From assembly GCA_028287785.1 (NCBI GenBank), contig JAQBOZ010000011.1, positions 1-64,000 of the forward strand: 64,000 bases of DNA. Reading direction: 5' to 3'. A program made the translations under genes and the position numbers. The stretch comes from Chlorobiota bacterium. Lineage in GTDB: Bacteria > Bacteroidota > Ignavibacteria > OLB7. The notes beneath the pieces were generated by a model. The model ran no database searches, was not told where the DNA came from, and saw nothing but the letters and a program-made list of their open reading frames with translations. This document shows, piece after piece, positions 46,446 to 56,196 of this stretch (position 1 is its first letter; every line of letters begins with the position of its first letter).

Positions 46446-49400
46446 TTGGTGGAGAACCATGTGGCGCGCATACTGATGGTTGCCGCGGGGGGAGAATCTG
46501 ACGGAATAGGGCGCGCCCTTGACGGGCTGGGCGATATCCAGATCGTTGCCGGCCCGGAAGCGATGCCCGTTGCCGTGCGCCGCTTCCAGCCGGATCTTGT
46601 CATCACCGTTGCATCGGACGGCGCCGATGCGCTGGAGCATGTCCGGGCAATAAAGGATACAGCCGATGTGCCGGTGGTGGTGATGGGGGTGGAGGATGAG
46701 GGAGCGCGGATAGATGCGCTGGAGGCGGGGGCCAGCGATGCTCTGGCCGGATCGATATCGCTCCGCGAGATGCGGGCGCGGGTCGCGGCATGGCTCAGGG
46801 CCTCCGTTGCGCCGCGCGATATCCCGCGGCCGACGGGCGTTCCCGATCCGATCCCATCCGAACAGATATTCCGGGAGCAGGAGGAGCGGTTGCGCGTTGC
46901 GCTCCTGGCGTCCGGCACCGGCACCTACCGATGGGATATCGGCAACGATGTCATCGTCTGGGACGAGGGGATGGACCGGCTGTTCGGCGCGGCCGCCGGT
47001 GAGGATGCCCATGCCATCGCCGACTTTATCGCCCATGTCCATCCCGACGACCGCGAACGGGTGCAACTGGCAATGGAGTGCTCGGTTCGTGAGCGGACCA
47101 ACCTGGACGTGGAGTTCCGGGTTCTCCGTTCCGATGGCGGCGTCATCTGGCTGGCGGACAAGGGAAGGCTGATGGAGGTGACGCCGGGCATCATGACCGG
47201 CGCCTGTGTCGATATCACGGAGCGCCGCAGCGGGGAGGTGGATCGGGCGGAGCTGCTGGTGCTGGAACGTGAGGCGCGCGCAAAGGCGGAGCGGACGGGG
47301 GACCGGATCGCGCGGCTCCAGGCGGTGACCTCGGCCCTCTCGGTCGCGCTTACGCCATTGCAGGTTGCCGATGTGATCATCGATCTTGGAATCGGCGCGT
47401 TCGGCGCCGCCGCCGGATCGGTCTCCATGCTGACGGACGATGGGGAGATGCTGGAGGTGGTGCGCGCCAAGGGATATTCCAAGATCATGCTGAGCAGCTG
47501 GCGGCGAATGCCGATGAACAGATCGGTGCCGCTCACCGATTGCATCCGCACCCGGCAGGTGATCATCGTTTCCGGTCGGACCGAGCGGACAAGGCTCTTC
47601 CCGGATGTCTTCAGGTCGGAGCATCTTCAGGCCCACCACGGCATCGCCGCGATCCCGCTGATGCTGGCTGATCGTCCCGTGGGGGCAATCGGCCTGAGCT
47701 TCTCCGACGGGTGGGAGTTCACCGACGAGGATCATGCGTTCATGCGGGCGCTGGCGCAGCAGTGCGTGCAGGCGCTGGAGCGCGCGCGACTCTACGAGGC
47801 CGAACGGCATGCCCATCTCGCGGCGGAGATGCGCTGGCGCGAGAGCGTTCGCCTGGCGGATATCAACCGCGATCTGGCCGCTTCCATCGAGTTGAGCGAG
47901 GTGATCTCCACCATCTGCCGGGCGGCCCGCGAGCTGACCGGCGCGGACGGGGCCGCCTTCATCATCAGGGAGGGAAATCTGGTCTATTACGCCGATGAGA
48001 ACGCCGTGGCGCCGCTCTGGAAGGGAAGCCGTTTCCCGATCACCGCGTGCGTCTCCGGCTGGTCCATTCTGAACCGGCAGGCGGTCGCGATGGAGGATGT
48101 CTTCAACGATGCGCGCGTTCCCAAGGAGCTGTACCGCTCCACATTTGTCCGAAGCCTTGCGATGGTCCCGGTTCGGGCCAACGATCCGCTTGGCGCCATC
48201 GGGGTTTACTGGGGGGGGAACCACCGGACCACCGATCACGAGGTGATACTCCTCAATGCACTGGCGGACGCCGCCACGATCGCGCTGATCAACGCGCAGC
48301 TCTACGAGCAGACGCGGAACGCGAAGATCGAGGCGGAGGCGGCCAACAGGATGAAGGATGAGTTCCTTGCCACCGTCTCGCACGAGATACGAACCCCGCT
48401 GAACGCCATCCTCGGCTGGGCGCAGATTCTCCGCACGGGGGATCTTGACGCGGAGACAACCGAGCGGGCGCTGGAGACGGTGGAACGGAACGCGAAGGCC
48501 CAGGCGCAGCTTATCGATGATATCCTCGATATCTCCAGGATCATCACCGGCAAGATCCATCTGGAGGCCCGGCCCGTCGATCTCGATCCGATCATCGGCG
48601 CCACGGTGGAATCGATGCGCCCGGCGGCGGCGGCGAAATCGATCCATATCAGGATGGTCGCCGACAGGCTTGCCGGCCCGGTGATGGGCGATCCGAACAG
48701 GCTCCAGCAGGTGATCTGGAATCTTCTCTCCAACGCCATCAAGTTCACCCCGGCCGGTGGCGAGGTGGAGGTGCGGCTGGAGAGGGACGGGGGGAGGGCG
48801 CTGATCGTGGTAAGCGATACGGGGCAGGGGATCAGCCCGGAGTTCATGCCGTATGTCTTCGACCGGTTCAGGCAGGCCGACGGGACGATCACGCGGAAGC
48901 ATGGCGGGCTTGGCCTGGGGCTTGCGATCGTCCGCCATCTGCTTGACCTGCACGGCGGCACTGTTCGCGCGGAAAGCGCGGGGCCGGGGGAGGGCTCAAC
49001 CTTTACCGTGGCGCTGCCGATCGTGCGGCTGCCGGAGCGAGCGGACCCGGCGGGGGCCGCGCCGGATATCCATCTGGCTGAGGCATCCACGCTGCATGGT
49101 GTCAGAATCGTGGTGGTTGATGACGAGCCGGATACGCTGGAGATGCTCAGCACCACGCTGCGGCAGTCGGGGGCCACGGTCAGCGCGGTTTCCTCCGCGG
49201 CAAGGGCGCTCATGGCGATCGAGCACTCGATGCCGGACCTGCTTGTCTCCGATATCGGCATGCCGGACGAGGATGGTTATTCGCTTATCCGTAAAGTTCG
49301 AGGGCTCTCCGGCGTTAGGTGGAAGGACCTTCCAGCCGTTGCGCTGACGGCCTACGCGGGAGCGGAGGACCGGCGGCGAGCGATCGAGGCGGGCTATCAG

Positions 49401-49475
49401 CGGCATGTTACCAAGCCGGTGGAACCGGCGGAGCTGATTACCGTGATAGCCAGTCTGATCAACGGCAGGGGATAA
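46446..49475 (+). CDS. Soluble hybrid histidine kinase with degenerate N-terminal receiver
   Basis: 1009 residues; start is TTG at 46446 or, with better spacing from GGAG, GTG at 46449. Order: receiver-like fold ~8-120 lacking the acidic pair, phospho-Asp and Lys (PDLVITVASDG where an Asp is expected); PAS ~140-265; GAF ~290-450; GAF ~470-625; HisKA with TVSHEIRTPL (His ~644); HATPase ~750-860; complete receiver ~885-1005 (IVVVDDEPD, LLVSDIGMPDEDGY, VTKPV). No membrane helix. The C-terminal half is paralogous to the kinase at 31830. The degenerate receiver may be a dimer or partner interface. Confidence 0.9.
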   Translation: MVENHVARILMVAAGGESDGIGRALDGLGDIQIVAGPEAMPVAVRRFQPDLVITVASDGADALEHVRAIKDTADVPVVVMGVEDEGARIDALEAGASDALAGSISLREMRARVAAWLRASVAPRDIPRPTGVPDPIPSEQIFREQEERLRVALLASGTGTYRWDIGNDVIVWDEGMDRLFGAAAGEDAHAIADFIAHVHPDDRERVQLAMECSVRERTNLDVEFRVLRSDGGVIWLADKGRLMEVTPGIMTGACVDITERRSGEVDRAELLVLEREARAKAERTGDRIARLQAVTSALSVALTPLQVADVIIDLGIGAFGAAAGSVSMLTDDGEMLEVVRAKGYSKIMLSSWRRMPMNRSVPLTDCIRTRQVIIVSGRTERTRLFPDVFRSEHLQAHHGIAAIPLMLADRPVGAIGLSFSDGWEFTDEDHAFMRALAQQCVQALERARLYEAERHAHLAAEMRWRESVRLADINRDLAASIELSEVISTICRAARELTGADGAAFIIREGNLVYYADENAVAPLWKGSRFPITACVSGWSILNRQAVAMEDVFNDARVPKELYRSTFVRSLAMVPVRANDPLGAIGVYWGGNHRTTDHEVILLNALADAATIALINAQLYEQTRNAKIEAEAANRMKDEFLATVSHEIRTPLNAILGWAQILRTGDLDAETTERALETVERNAKAQAQLIDDILDISRIITGKIHLEARPVDLDPIIGATVESMRPAAAAKSIHIRMVADRLAGPVMGDPNRLQQVIWNLLSNAIKFTPAGGEVEVRLERDGGRALIVVSDTGQGISPEFMPYVFDRFRQADGTITRKHGGLGLGLAIVRHLLDLHGGTVRAESAGPGEGSTFTVALPIVRLPERADPAGAAPDIHLAEASTLHGVRIVVVDDEPDTLEMLSTTLRQSGATVSAVSSAARALMAIEHSMPDLLVSDIGMPDEDGYSLIRKVRGLSGVRWKDLPAVALTAYAGAEDRRRAIEAGYQRHVTKPVEPAELITVIASLINGRG

Positions 49476-49648
49476 CCGGACCTGGGGAACATCACTTCCC
49501 TTCGGCTCCATCGGCATGACATCTCTCCGGTGTTCCAGCCCTTGAGTCTCCGGTTGTCCGGGTTCAATTCCCTCGATCGATTCGTTCTGATTTCATATCC
49601 TGCCGAATCGGTATCGATTCTCCTTACCCGTGCTCATCGTCATACGCC

Positions 49649-50305
49649 ATGATTGTATTTGGTTATCGCACCAAGGTGCTCGCCACGTTCGTATTGTCCG
49701 GTCTCACCTGCCGCAGATGCGGCAGCGGCAATGAAGTGCTCTGCATTGCCCGGAGATATTATCATATAAGCTGGATTCTCAGGTTCCCCGGAAAAAAGAC
49801 CGGCCTGCTGATCTGCGCCGACTGCAAGGTGACGCAGGAAGAGGAGGATATGAGCTCCTCGCTCCTCGATACGGTGGACGAGAAGAAGAAGGAGGTGAAG
49901 ACCCCGTGGCACTACTATACCGGCCTTGCGGGCATCGCGATCGTCGTTGTCGCGGCCCTCTTCGCGCATCCCAATCAGCAGACGACCCCGGCGGCGGAAC
50001 GGTCGGGCTCATCCGGCTATCAGGCCGCGCCGGGTAGTGGAGGAGCCCTTACAGGAACCTATTATCTTGTCGCCGCGTTTCCCTACACGCAGACGATCGC
50101 CTATCAGATCGTGAAGGTATCGCCAGGAAGGGATTCATTGGAGACGAGGTTGGGGCAGACATCATACCATACCCGCGACAAGGCGGAGGATGCGATCAGG
50201 GACCATACGGTCGATCGCCCGGATTATTCCTGGACCGCGGTGATGCCAACCGGGTTTCTGGATAATTTGATCAAGGAAGGGAGAGTACGGGAGCCTGGGG
50301 AATAG
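49649..50305 (+). CDS. Zinc-ribbon membrane protein
   Basis: 218 residues. The N-terminus resembles the zinc-ribbon-15 family (MIVFGYRTKVLATF) with Cys pairs CRRC and CADC at ~21 and ~57 around an ISWILRFPGKKTG segment. One membrane helix is at ~92-108 (LAGIAIVVVAALFAH), then a Ser/Gly-rich linker and a C-terminal ~90 residues (YYLVAAFPYTQTIAYQIVKV) of unknown fold. It probably faces the cytosol with the metal site and projects its C-terminus outward. Function unknown. Confidence 0.72.
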   Translation: MIVFGYRTKVLATFVLSGLTCRRCGSGNEVLCIARRYYHISWILRFPGKKTGLLICADCKVTQEEEDMSSSLLDTVDEKKKEVKTPWHYYTGLAGIAIVVVAALFAHPNQQTTPAAERSGSSGYQAAPGSGGALTGTYYLVAAFPYTQTIAYQIVKVSPGRDSLETRLGQTSYHTRDKAEDAIRDHTVDRPDYSWTAVMPTGFLDNLIKEGRVREPGE

Positions 50306-50377
50306 GCGTTCCCGCGTGCTTCCTGCCAGCCAACGTGGCGGCCCGCCGCCCATCATCCAGACAGGGAGATCGCATAC

Positions 50378-52783
50378 GTGACCGATTCAGCAGGCAGACC
50401 GCATACCGGGACGGCGTTCGGCGCCCCCGGAATAGAGCCGCGATGGACAGGAAGCGCCAAGGAGGGGGTGGGGACCGCGTACTCCATCGCCAGCACGCTC
50501 TGGTATTCGATATCGCTCGGGATCATCAACGAAGTCTACTACCCCACGATCGACCGCCCGCAGGTCCGCGATCTCCAGTATCTCATCACCGATGGCGAGA
50601 CGTTCGTGCATGAGGAGCGGCGGCACTGCACCACGACGATGGAATGCATCGCGCCGTATGCCCTCGGCTTCACGATCAGGAATACCTCCCCGGATGGACG
50701 GTATACGGTGGTGAAGGAGGTGATCGGCGACCCGCATCAGGACTGCCTGCTGATCAGAACTACTCTGGAGGGGGATGAGGATCTTCTCCCGCGGTTGAAA
50801 CTCTACGCCCTGCTTGCGCCGCACATGGAGATCAGCGGCTGGGGGAACAGCGGTCGCGTGGTGACGGTGGCGGGGCGGAGGATTCTGACCGCGACCAAGG
50901 ACGGCACCTGGCTGGCGATGGGCGCCACGGTCCCGTTCAGCCGGCTCTCATGCGGCTATGTGGGGGCCAGCGACGGCTGGACCGATCTGTTCGACAATTT
51001 CGAGATGGACTGGGAGTTCGATTCCGCTCCCGACGGCAATATCGCCCTCACCGGCCAGATCGATCTCTCCGGCGGGCGGGAGTTCGTCCTCGCGCTCAGC
51101 TTTGGCGATTCCCTTCACAACGCCGCCACCGGCCTTTTCCAGTCGCTCGATGTCCCGTTCGATCGGCAGAAGATCAGGTTTATCGAGCAGTGGCAGCGGA
51201 TCGAAAAATGGAATCTGCCGCTTGGCGATGGCGCGCACGATGATGGAAAGCTCTATCGCACCAGCCACAGCCTCCTTCTGGCGCATGAGGACAAGAGTTT
51301 TCAGGGGGCGCTGATCGCGTCGCTGAGCATACCGTGGGGTGAGGCGAAGGGGGATGAGGATCTTGGGGGATATCATCTCGTCTGGACGCGCGATCTCTAC
51401 AACAGCGCCACCGCCCTGCTTGCGCTTGGACATGCGGAGACCCCGTTGCGCGCCCTGATCTACCTGGCCTGCGCCCAGAACGAGGCGGGGGGATTCTACC
51501 AGAATTTCTGGATCAACGGCGAACCCTACTGGCATGGCGTGCAGCTGGATGAGACGGCGTTCCCGATCATCCTGGCGTGGAAGCTTCATCTCGCCGGCGC
51601 CCTCCGCGGGTTCGACCCACAGGCGATGATCCTCCGTGCCGCCCGCTATCTGATCGTGGAGGGGCCGGCCACGCAGCAGGAACGCTGGGAGGAGAACAGC
51701 GGATATTCCCCCTCCACGCTGGCGGCCCATATCGCCGGCCTGACCTGCGCCGCAATGTTTGTGCGGCTTCGCGGGGATGAGGGGTGCGCCAGGTTTATCC
51801 AGGAGTACGCGGACTTCCTGGAACAGCATGTGGAACGGTGGACCGTCACCACGCGGGGAACGCTGCTTGCGGATGTTCCCAGGCACTACATCAGAATCCA
51901 TCCGGTCGATCTCTCCGATCCGCACGCCTCGGAGGACCCGGACTGCGGCATCCTCTCGATGAGGAATCGCCCTCCCGGTCGTCAGGTCGATTTTCCGGCG
52001 AAGGATATCGTCGATGCGGGGTTCCTTCAGCTTGTCCGGTTCGGCATCCGCGCGCCGGGCGATCCGCTGATCGAGGATTCCCTCCGCGTGATCGACGCGA
52101 TGCTGAAGGTGGAAACCCCGTTCGGGCCATGCTGGCGACGCTACAACAACGACGGTTACGGACAGCGGGAGGATGGGGGGCCGTTTCTGACATACGGCAG
52201 GGGCCGGCCCTGGCCGCTGCTGGCGGGGGAGCGGGCGCACTATGAGTTCGCGGCCGGCCGTGACATCACCGACTTCGTCAGGACGATGGAGGCATTCGCC
52301 AACTCCCACGGGCTGCTGCCGGAGCAGATCTGGGATGAGGCCGATCTGCCCGAGCATTTCCTCCGGTTCGGGCGCTCCACCGGCTCCGCGATGCCGCTGA
52401 TGTGGGCGCACGCGGAGTATGTAAAGCTCCTCCGCTCGATTCGCGATGGCGCCGTCTTCGATCTGATCCCCGCGGTTGCCGAGCGGTATATCGGGAATCG
52501 CGCAACCACGCCGATCGAGATCTGGAAGGTGAACCGGCAGCCCCGTACGGTCCTTCCCGGCTCCACGCTTCGGATTCTCTCCACCAGCCCCTTCCGGCTC
52601 CACTGGTCATCCAGCGAGTGGGCCGCCGCCGCCGATACCCCTTCCACCTCCACATCGCTTGGCGTCGAGTATGTCGATATCGCGGTTTCCCCGGAACAGC
52701 GCGCGCCGGTCCGCTTCACATTCTACTGGACCGCGCTGGGCAAATGGGAGGGGAAGGATTACGATGTGGCGATGGAGCGATGA
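50378..52783 (+). CDS. GH15 glucoamylase / glucodextranase-like enzyme
   Basis: 801 residues, GTG start at 50378 preceded by AGGGAGA. N-terminal beta-sandwich ~1-260 (AYSIASTLWYSISLGIINEVYYPTID). (alpha/alpha)6 barrel ~290-690 with GYHLVWTRDLYNSATALLAL, the catalytic acid in ERWEENSGYSPSTLAAH, and the catalytic base in GLLPEQIWDEADLPE. C-terminal small domain from ~700. It releases glucose from the non-reducing ends of alpha-glucans. No signal peptide, so it may work on intracellular glycogen, or be exported by an unknown route. Confidence 0.92.
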   Translation: MTDSAGRPHTGTAFGAPGIEPRWTGSAKEGVGTAYSIASTLWYSISLGIINEVYYPTIDRPQVRDLQYLITDGETFVHEERRHCTTTMECIAPYALGFTIRNTSPDGRYTVVKEVIGDPHQDCLLIRTTLEGDEDLLPRLKLYALLAPHMEISGWGNSGRVVTVAGRRILTATKDGTWLAMGATVPFSRLSCGYVGASDGWTDLFDNFEMDWEFDSAPDGNIALTGQIDLSGGREFVLALSFGDSLHNAATGLFQSLDVPFDRQKIRFIEQWQRIEKWNLPLGDGAHDDGKLYRTSHSLLLAHEDKSFQGALIASLSIPWGEAKGDEDLGGYHLVWTRDLYNSATALLALGHAETPLRALIYLACAQNEAGGFYQNFWINGEPYWHGVQLDETAFPIILAWKLHLAGALRGFDPQAMILRAARYLIVEGPATQQERWEENSGYSPSTLAAHIAGLTCAAMFVRLRGDEGCARFIQEYADFLEQHVERWTVTTRGTLLADVPRHYIRIHPVDLSDPHASEDPDCGILSMRNRPPGRQVDFPAKDIVDAGFLQLVRFGIRAPGDPLIEDSLRVIDAMLKVETPFGPCWRRYNNDGYGQREDGGPFLTYGRGRPWPLLAGERAHYEFAAGRDITDFVRTMEAFANSHGLLPEQIWDEADLPEHFLRFGRSTGSAMPLMWAHAEYVKLLRSIRDGAVFDLIPAVAERYIGNRATTPIEIWKVNRQPRTVLPGSTLRILSTSPFRLHWSSSEWAAAADTPSTSTSLGVEYVDIAVSPEQRAPVRFTFYWTALGKWEGKDYDVAMER

Positions 52784-52919
52784 CCTCCACGATGGCGCCC
52801 GTTCCGGCTCTGTTCCGGCGGCTTCATGCGAACAGAAAAACTCCGGTGGAAGCTCCTGACGGAACTGGCCTCCGGCTGGTTACAGAAGGCCCTTCCGGAA
52901 CATATTGCTCAAGGCTCCC

Positions 52920-53855
52920 ATGCTGAATATTACCAATGGCGACAGCGCGGTTCAGGTGATGCGGATGGCCGGCATCGAGGGGGAATATCTCCCCTGGCGC
53001 GATCTCCTTCATGAAGGCCCCGTCCCCTCGGGGCTGACGCTGGAGGAGCTTTCGGACGTGCGGGCCGGGTTTATCGCCGCCTGCGGCTGGGGGGACCCCA
53101 GGGGGGCCTTCCGCGAGCGCGACGGGGTGCTGCGCGATTTCCGGGAGCGGGGGCGGACACTTCTCTGGTTCGAGCACGATCTCTACGATCAGACGCAGCT
53201 TCTGCAACTGCTGGCGTGGTTTGCCGGTCAGGATCTGAGCGGCGCCGATCTTCGCCTGATCTGTACCGATCATTATCTGGGCCGGCTCTCCCCCGATCAG
53301 TTTGCGGCGCTTGCCGACCGGGAGCAGGTCGTGACCGGCGCGATGCTCGATCTGGCGCGTCGTGGCTGGGAGGCGTTTACCTCCGCCGATCCCACGGATA
53401 TCGAGCGGCTGATCGGGAGCGATACCGGCGCGCTCCCCTTCCTTGCCGGGGCGCTCCTCAGGCACCTCGAGCAGTTTCCCTCGGTAGCGAACGGGCTTTC
53501 CCGAACCGAGCGCCAGATTCTGGACGCCGTGACCTCCGGCGCCGGGACATTCGGCCAGGTGTTCGCGGCCACGCAGAGGATGGAGGAGCGGGTCTTCATG
53601 GGAGATACCACGCTCTGGCGGTATGTCGAGGGGCTGGCGGGTGGGCCGCTGCCGCTGCTGACGATCGGCGGGCGCCTGGGGGATGACTTCTCCCGCGCGG
53701 TTGCGCCAACTCCGGCCGCCGCCGAAGTGCTGGCCGGCACGGCGGACTGGATAGCGTTGAACGGCATCGATCGCTGGCTGGGGGGAGCGCATCTCCGCGA
53801 TGGCTCCGTCTATCGCTGGGATGCCGCCGCGCGGCATCTGACGCCGCCCGCCTGA
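52920..53855 (+). CDS. DUF1835 family protein
   Basis: 311 residues from the ATG at 52920 with AAGG nearby; the upstream TTG at 52905 is less likely. DUF1835 opening MLNITNGDSAVQVMR, followed by WRDLLHEGPVP, the segment LLWFEHDLYDQTQLLQLL and a helical C-terminal half (LSRTERQILDAVTSG). The family has no known enzymatic role. It follows the glucoamylase by 136 bp on the same strand. Confidence 0.85.
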   Translation: MLNITNGDSAVQVMRMAGIEGEYLPWRDLLHEGPVPSGLTLEELSDVRAGFIAACGWGDPRGAFRERDGVLRDFRERGRTLLWFEHDLYDQTQLLQLLAWFAGQDLSGADLRLICTDHYLGRLSPDQFAALADREQVVTGAMLDLARRGWEAFTSADPTDIERLIGSDTGALPFLAGALLRHLEQFPSVANGLSRTERQILDAVTSGAGTFGQVFAATQRMEERVFMGDTTLWRYVEGLAGGPLPLLTIGGRLGDDFSRAVAPTPAAAEVLAGTADWIALNGIDRWLGGAHLRDGSVYRWDAAARHLTPPA

Positions 53856-54445
53856 TCCGGGGCCGGCACTCCCCGGCACTGGCGGGATTCGGGATATCGT
53901 TCAGCGCGATCACCATCGCATCGGCATTGAATATATCATGGCATATGCCGGTGGGAATGTTCTGGTTTCTTTAATGACCCGCCACAACATCGATTCGTAT
54001 ATCTGCCGGGGCCGGTTTTATCCGATTGTAGAGCGATGCCGGGCCGCGGGACACCATTCATGGATATTTCCTCCAGCCCGCGGTCGGCCTTTTCATCATC
54101 ACGGTGATCAAATGATGAACCTGGACGTGCTGTGGTGCTCACGGAGCGATTTTTTTTTCCTGCCGACAAAAAATAGTTGAGAAAATTGCTCGCTACAATT
54201 GTACATTTGAATTCTTTCGTGAACGGACGGGCTTTGGATCGGCTCGTCAACGTCCACGGAAGGTTTTACGGATATACCCTTGAATTTTCCCGATGAATGA
54301 GCCTGGCTCGTTACGTCGGGAAATTTCGAAACCATGCCGATCGTTTCCGCTCCCCATATGGCACGATCGGCTTCAACATATCTTCCTCGGCCCGACATGA
54401 CGAAATCGGGCCGGGAGATCAATTCCATTCCCCTCGAAATGCCAT
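53856..54445. other. Gene-free, less GC-rich stretch
   Basis: 590 bp without a convincing gene on either strand; all short frames lack family features. It holds a T9 run after a weak hairpin GCTC-ACG-GAGC (54137-54158), the palindrome ACAATTGT and a candidate promoter at 54177-54209. Base composition is visibly more AT-rich than the neighbourhood. Confidence 0.5.
54177..54209 (+). promoter_or_regulatory. Candidate Bacteroidota-type promoter
   Basis: TTG (54177-54179), 22-nt spacer, TACATTTG (54202-54209), a full match to TAnnTTTG. It points toward the hypothetical gene at 54446, but 240 nt upstream, implying a long leader if used. Confidence 0.35.
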
Positions 54446-54949
54446 ATGGAGCGAACATATCATCTCTGCCATTATCGCCTTGACAACCGTGACGGCTACC
54501 TTATATGGTACGCCGATGACACCGACGGGATCGTGACCGATGCCGAACGGAATGTCATTGAATATTCAGGGCCGGATATCGCCGACATCTATGCTGACTA
54601 CCATCAATTCCGCATCGCCAACATCGATGAGCCGGCGCATTATGATTTCGACCGGATAGAGCGGTGGTTGACGCATGGCGAAGGGGACGCGGTTTCGTGC
54701 GAGGATTTTCTGGACGCGTGGAATCTCTTTACCGATATCTCGTTTTCGGTCGGCGGAGATTTCGATAACGATGTCGATCGGACGGCCGTGGTGTACGACA
54801 AGCTGTTCTTCGGAAATAATCTGCCGAGCGTCTCTCCTCCCGGCGAGATCTACGTGCCGGAGTGGGCTGATGATGAGCTGATGCTGCTGCGGGGTGTTCT
54901 TGCCGACGGGCTGCGAATGTTCCGGGAAAACGTGGTGCGTCTGGAATAA
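54446..54949 (+). CDS. Acidic hypothetical protein
   Basis: 167 residues from the ATG at 54446. Very acidic (YADDTDGIVTDAERNVIEY; YDFDRIERWL; VGGDFDNDVDRTAVVYD), no signal peptide, ends in a helix (LRGVLADGLRMFRENVVRLE). The size, acidity and position in a sparse region recall immunity-type or accessory proteins, but no toxin is adjacent and no family is recognised. Codon use is more AT-rich than neighbouring genes, consistent with acquisition. Confidence 0.65.
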   Translation: MERTYHLCHYRLDNRDGYLIWYADDTDGIVTDAERNVIEYSGPDIADIYADYHQFRIANIDEPAHYDFDRIERWLTHGEGDAVSCEDFLDAWNLFTDISFSVGGDFDNDVDRTAVVYDKLFFGNNLPSVSPPGEIYVPEWADDELMLLRGVLADGLRMFRENVVRLE

Positions 54950-55432
54950 GCAGTGATCCCGGCGATCTGCTTCGCCTCCCGAATATTCCCATGCGGCCAT
55001 AAAGCACGCGCCCCCGGCGATAGTGAACGCCAGGGGCGCAGCGGCAAACCGGGGGAGAACAATTGCCGGGGCTGGGGGTGGTCGCATGGATCGATCTTCG
55101 AGCCTGTCACGGTGCTTCCAGCAGGAAATCCGTGCCAGAATCGGTGGATCGGGTTGAATGGTTTCGCGAACGCATCTGTTCCGCGCCCGAACGATGTATC
55201 ACTTCCCAGTCGATGTTCATCATTGCCGCATCCGTGCCTTTATTTCCGTGCGAGATATTTCCGGAGGCCCGCCGGTCGCGAGCCTCCGGTCTCACGTGAA
55301 CTCCCTTCGTATGTGGTGGCCGGGAGCTTCATCAATCGTGCTGAATTTTCCGGGCGTCATATCAACGCCGTAAGCTGAAAAGCCCTGCCCGCGGCCCGAA
55401 CGCCCATGCCATCGGCAGGCCGCCAAACCACG
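54950..55432. other. Intergenic stretch, no gene recognised
   Basis: 483 bp between the acidic hypothetical gene and the carboxypeptidase-regulatory-like gene. Small frames on both strands are low-complexity or shadow-like; none has a ribosome binding site with a family match. One inverted GAGGCCCGCCGGTCGCGAGCC-like GC cluster lies near 55262-55285. I see nothing else. Confidence 0.4.
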
Positions 55433-55831
55433 TCATCCACCATGATCGCGAAACACCTTCTCAAGCCCCGGAGGGGCGCAATCCCTGGTGCGCGGGGCAT
55501 CGCCCTGCGCGGCGATGAGCATCACATCCACATGCGTTTCCTGCCCGTCCACCACTCCGACATTGGCGCAGTGTATATCATGATATCCTCGGGCCGTCAC
55601 CAACAGTTCGTATATGCCGGGGGAGAGATCGCCGATATAGTACGATCCGGTTCCCCACGCTCGCGAGCTGTGATGCGTGTCGTTGCCGGAGATCGTGACC
55701 ACGGCTCCGAGCACCGTTTCTCCGAGCGCTCCGGTCACGCGTCCGGCCACCGAGCCGGTAGCGTGCGATGCCAGCAGGATTGGTATGAGGGCGGCCAGAA
55801 GAGCCAGCGCCAGCGCTATCAGGATCATCAT
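55433..55831 (-). CDS. Membrane-anchored carboxypeptidase-regulatory-like domain protein
   Basis: 132 residues from the ATG at 55831. Membrane or signal helix 1-21 (MMILIALALALLAALIPILL), then one CarboxypepD_reg-like Ig fold: GSVAGRVTGALGETVLGAVV, YYIGDLSPGIYELLVTARGY, HDIHCANVGVVDGQETHVDVML. The final ~20 codons (APRTRDCAPPGLEK...) are read out of a family A palindromic repeat, which supplies an extraneous tail and the stop. The domain is a common accessory module; here it stands alone. Confidence 0.7.
   Translation of the reverse strand: MMILIALALALLAALIPILLASHATGSVAGRVTGALGETVLGAVVTISGNDTHHSSRAWGTGSYYIGDLSPGIYELLVTARGYHDIHCANVGVVDGQETHVDVMLIAAQGDAPRTRDCAPPGLEKVFRDHGG
55461..55510. repeat. 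Family A palindromic repeat inside a gene end
   Basis: AAGCCCCGGAGGGGC hairpin, a CAATCCC linker, then GCGCGGGGC-ATC-GCCCTGCGC with one substitution in the right arm. It lies within the last codons of the gene at 55433-55831. Same orientation as the copy at 26173. Confidence 0.85.
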
Positions 55832-56196
55832 GAGGGCTCCTGATGATTGCGGTTCCAATGAAGAGGGGATACGCGGAAAGCCTTGCGTGCGAAGGGTTGC
55901 GGGGCGGCCGGCTGTCTGGATCATGAGGAGATGCCGGCTATTGACGCACTCCCCACAACATACACGGCGGGCGTCGGGAAAGTTACTTTGCGCGGATGTG
56001 CCTGGTGGTTCCGGGCGTTGGTGAAGTATCCTGGACGGGCATCAACGAGTCGATCGGCGCCATTTCATTCTCCTCATATGGCGATGCCTCTTCTGTGACA
56101 GCAGAAGCCATATATCGCACTGGCGATTTCCTCCATCGGAGATCATGCGCCCGATGGGGTGTGAACGGCGGACCTGTGGCCCGCCCTGTATCACCT
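55832..56196. other. Intergenic stretch, no gene recognised
   Basis: 365 bp between two minus-strand genes. A 76-codon minus frame crosses it, but its sequence is not protein-like and its start lies inside the short gene at 56197. No repeat or clear terminator was seen. Confidence 0.4.

Noticed and set aside
53856-54445. tRNA or small structured RNA in the AT-richer gap
   Set aside because: No cloverleaf or CCA end could be traced, and the only hairpin is 4 bp.
54446-54949. Immunity protein of a toxin system
   Set aside because: Size and acidity fit, but there is no toxin gene beside it and no family match.
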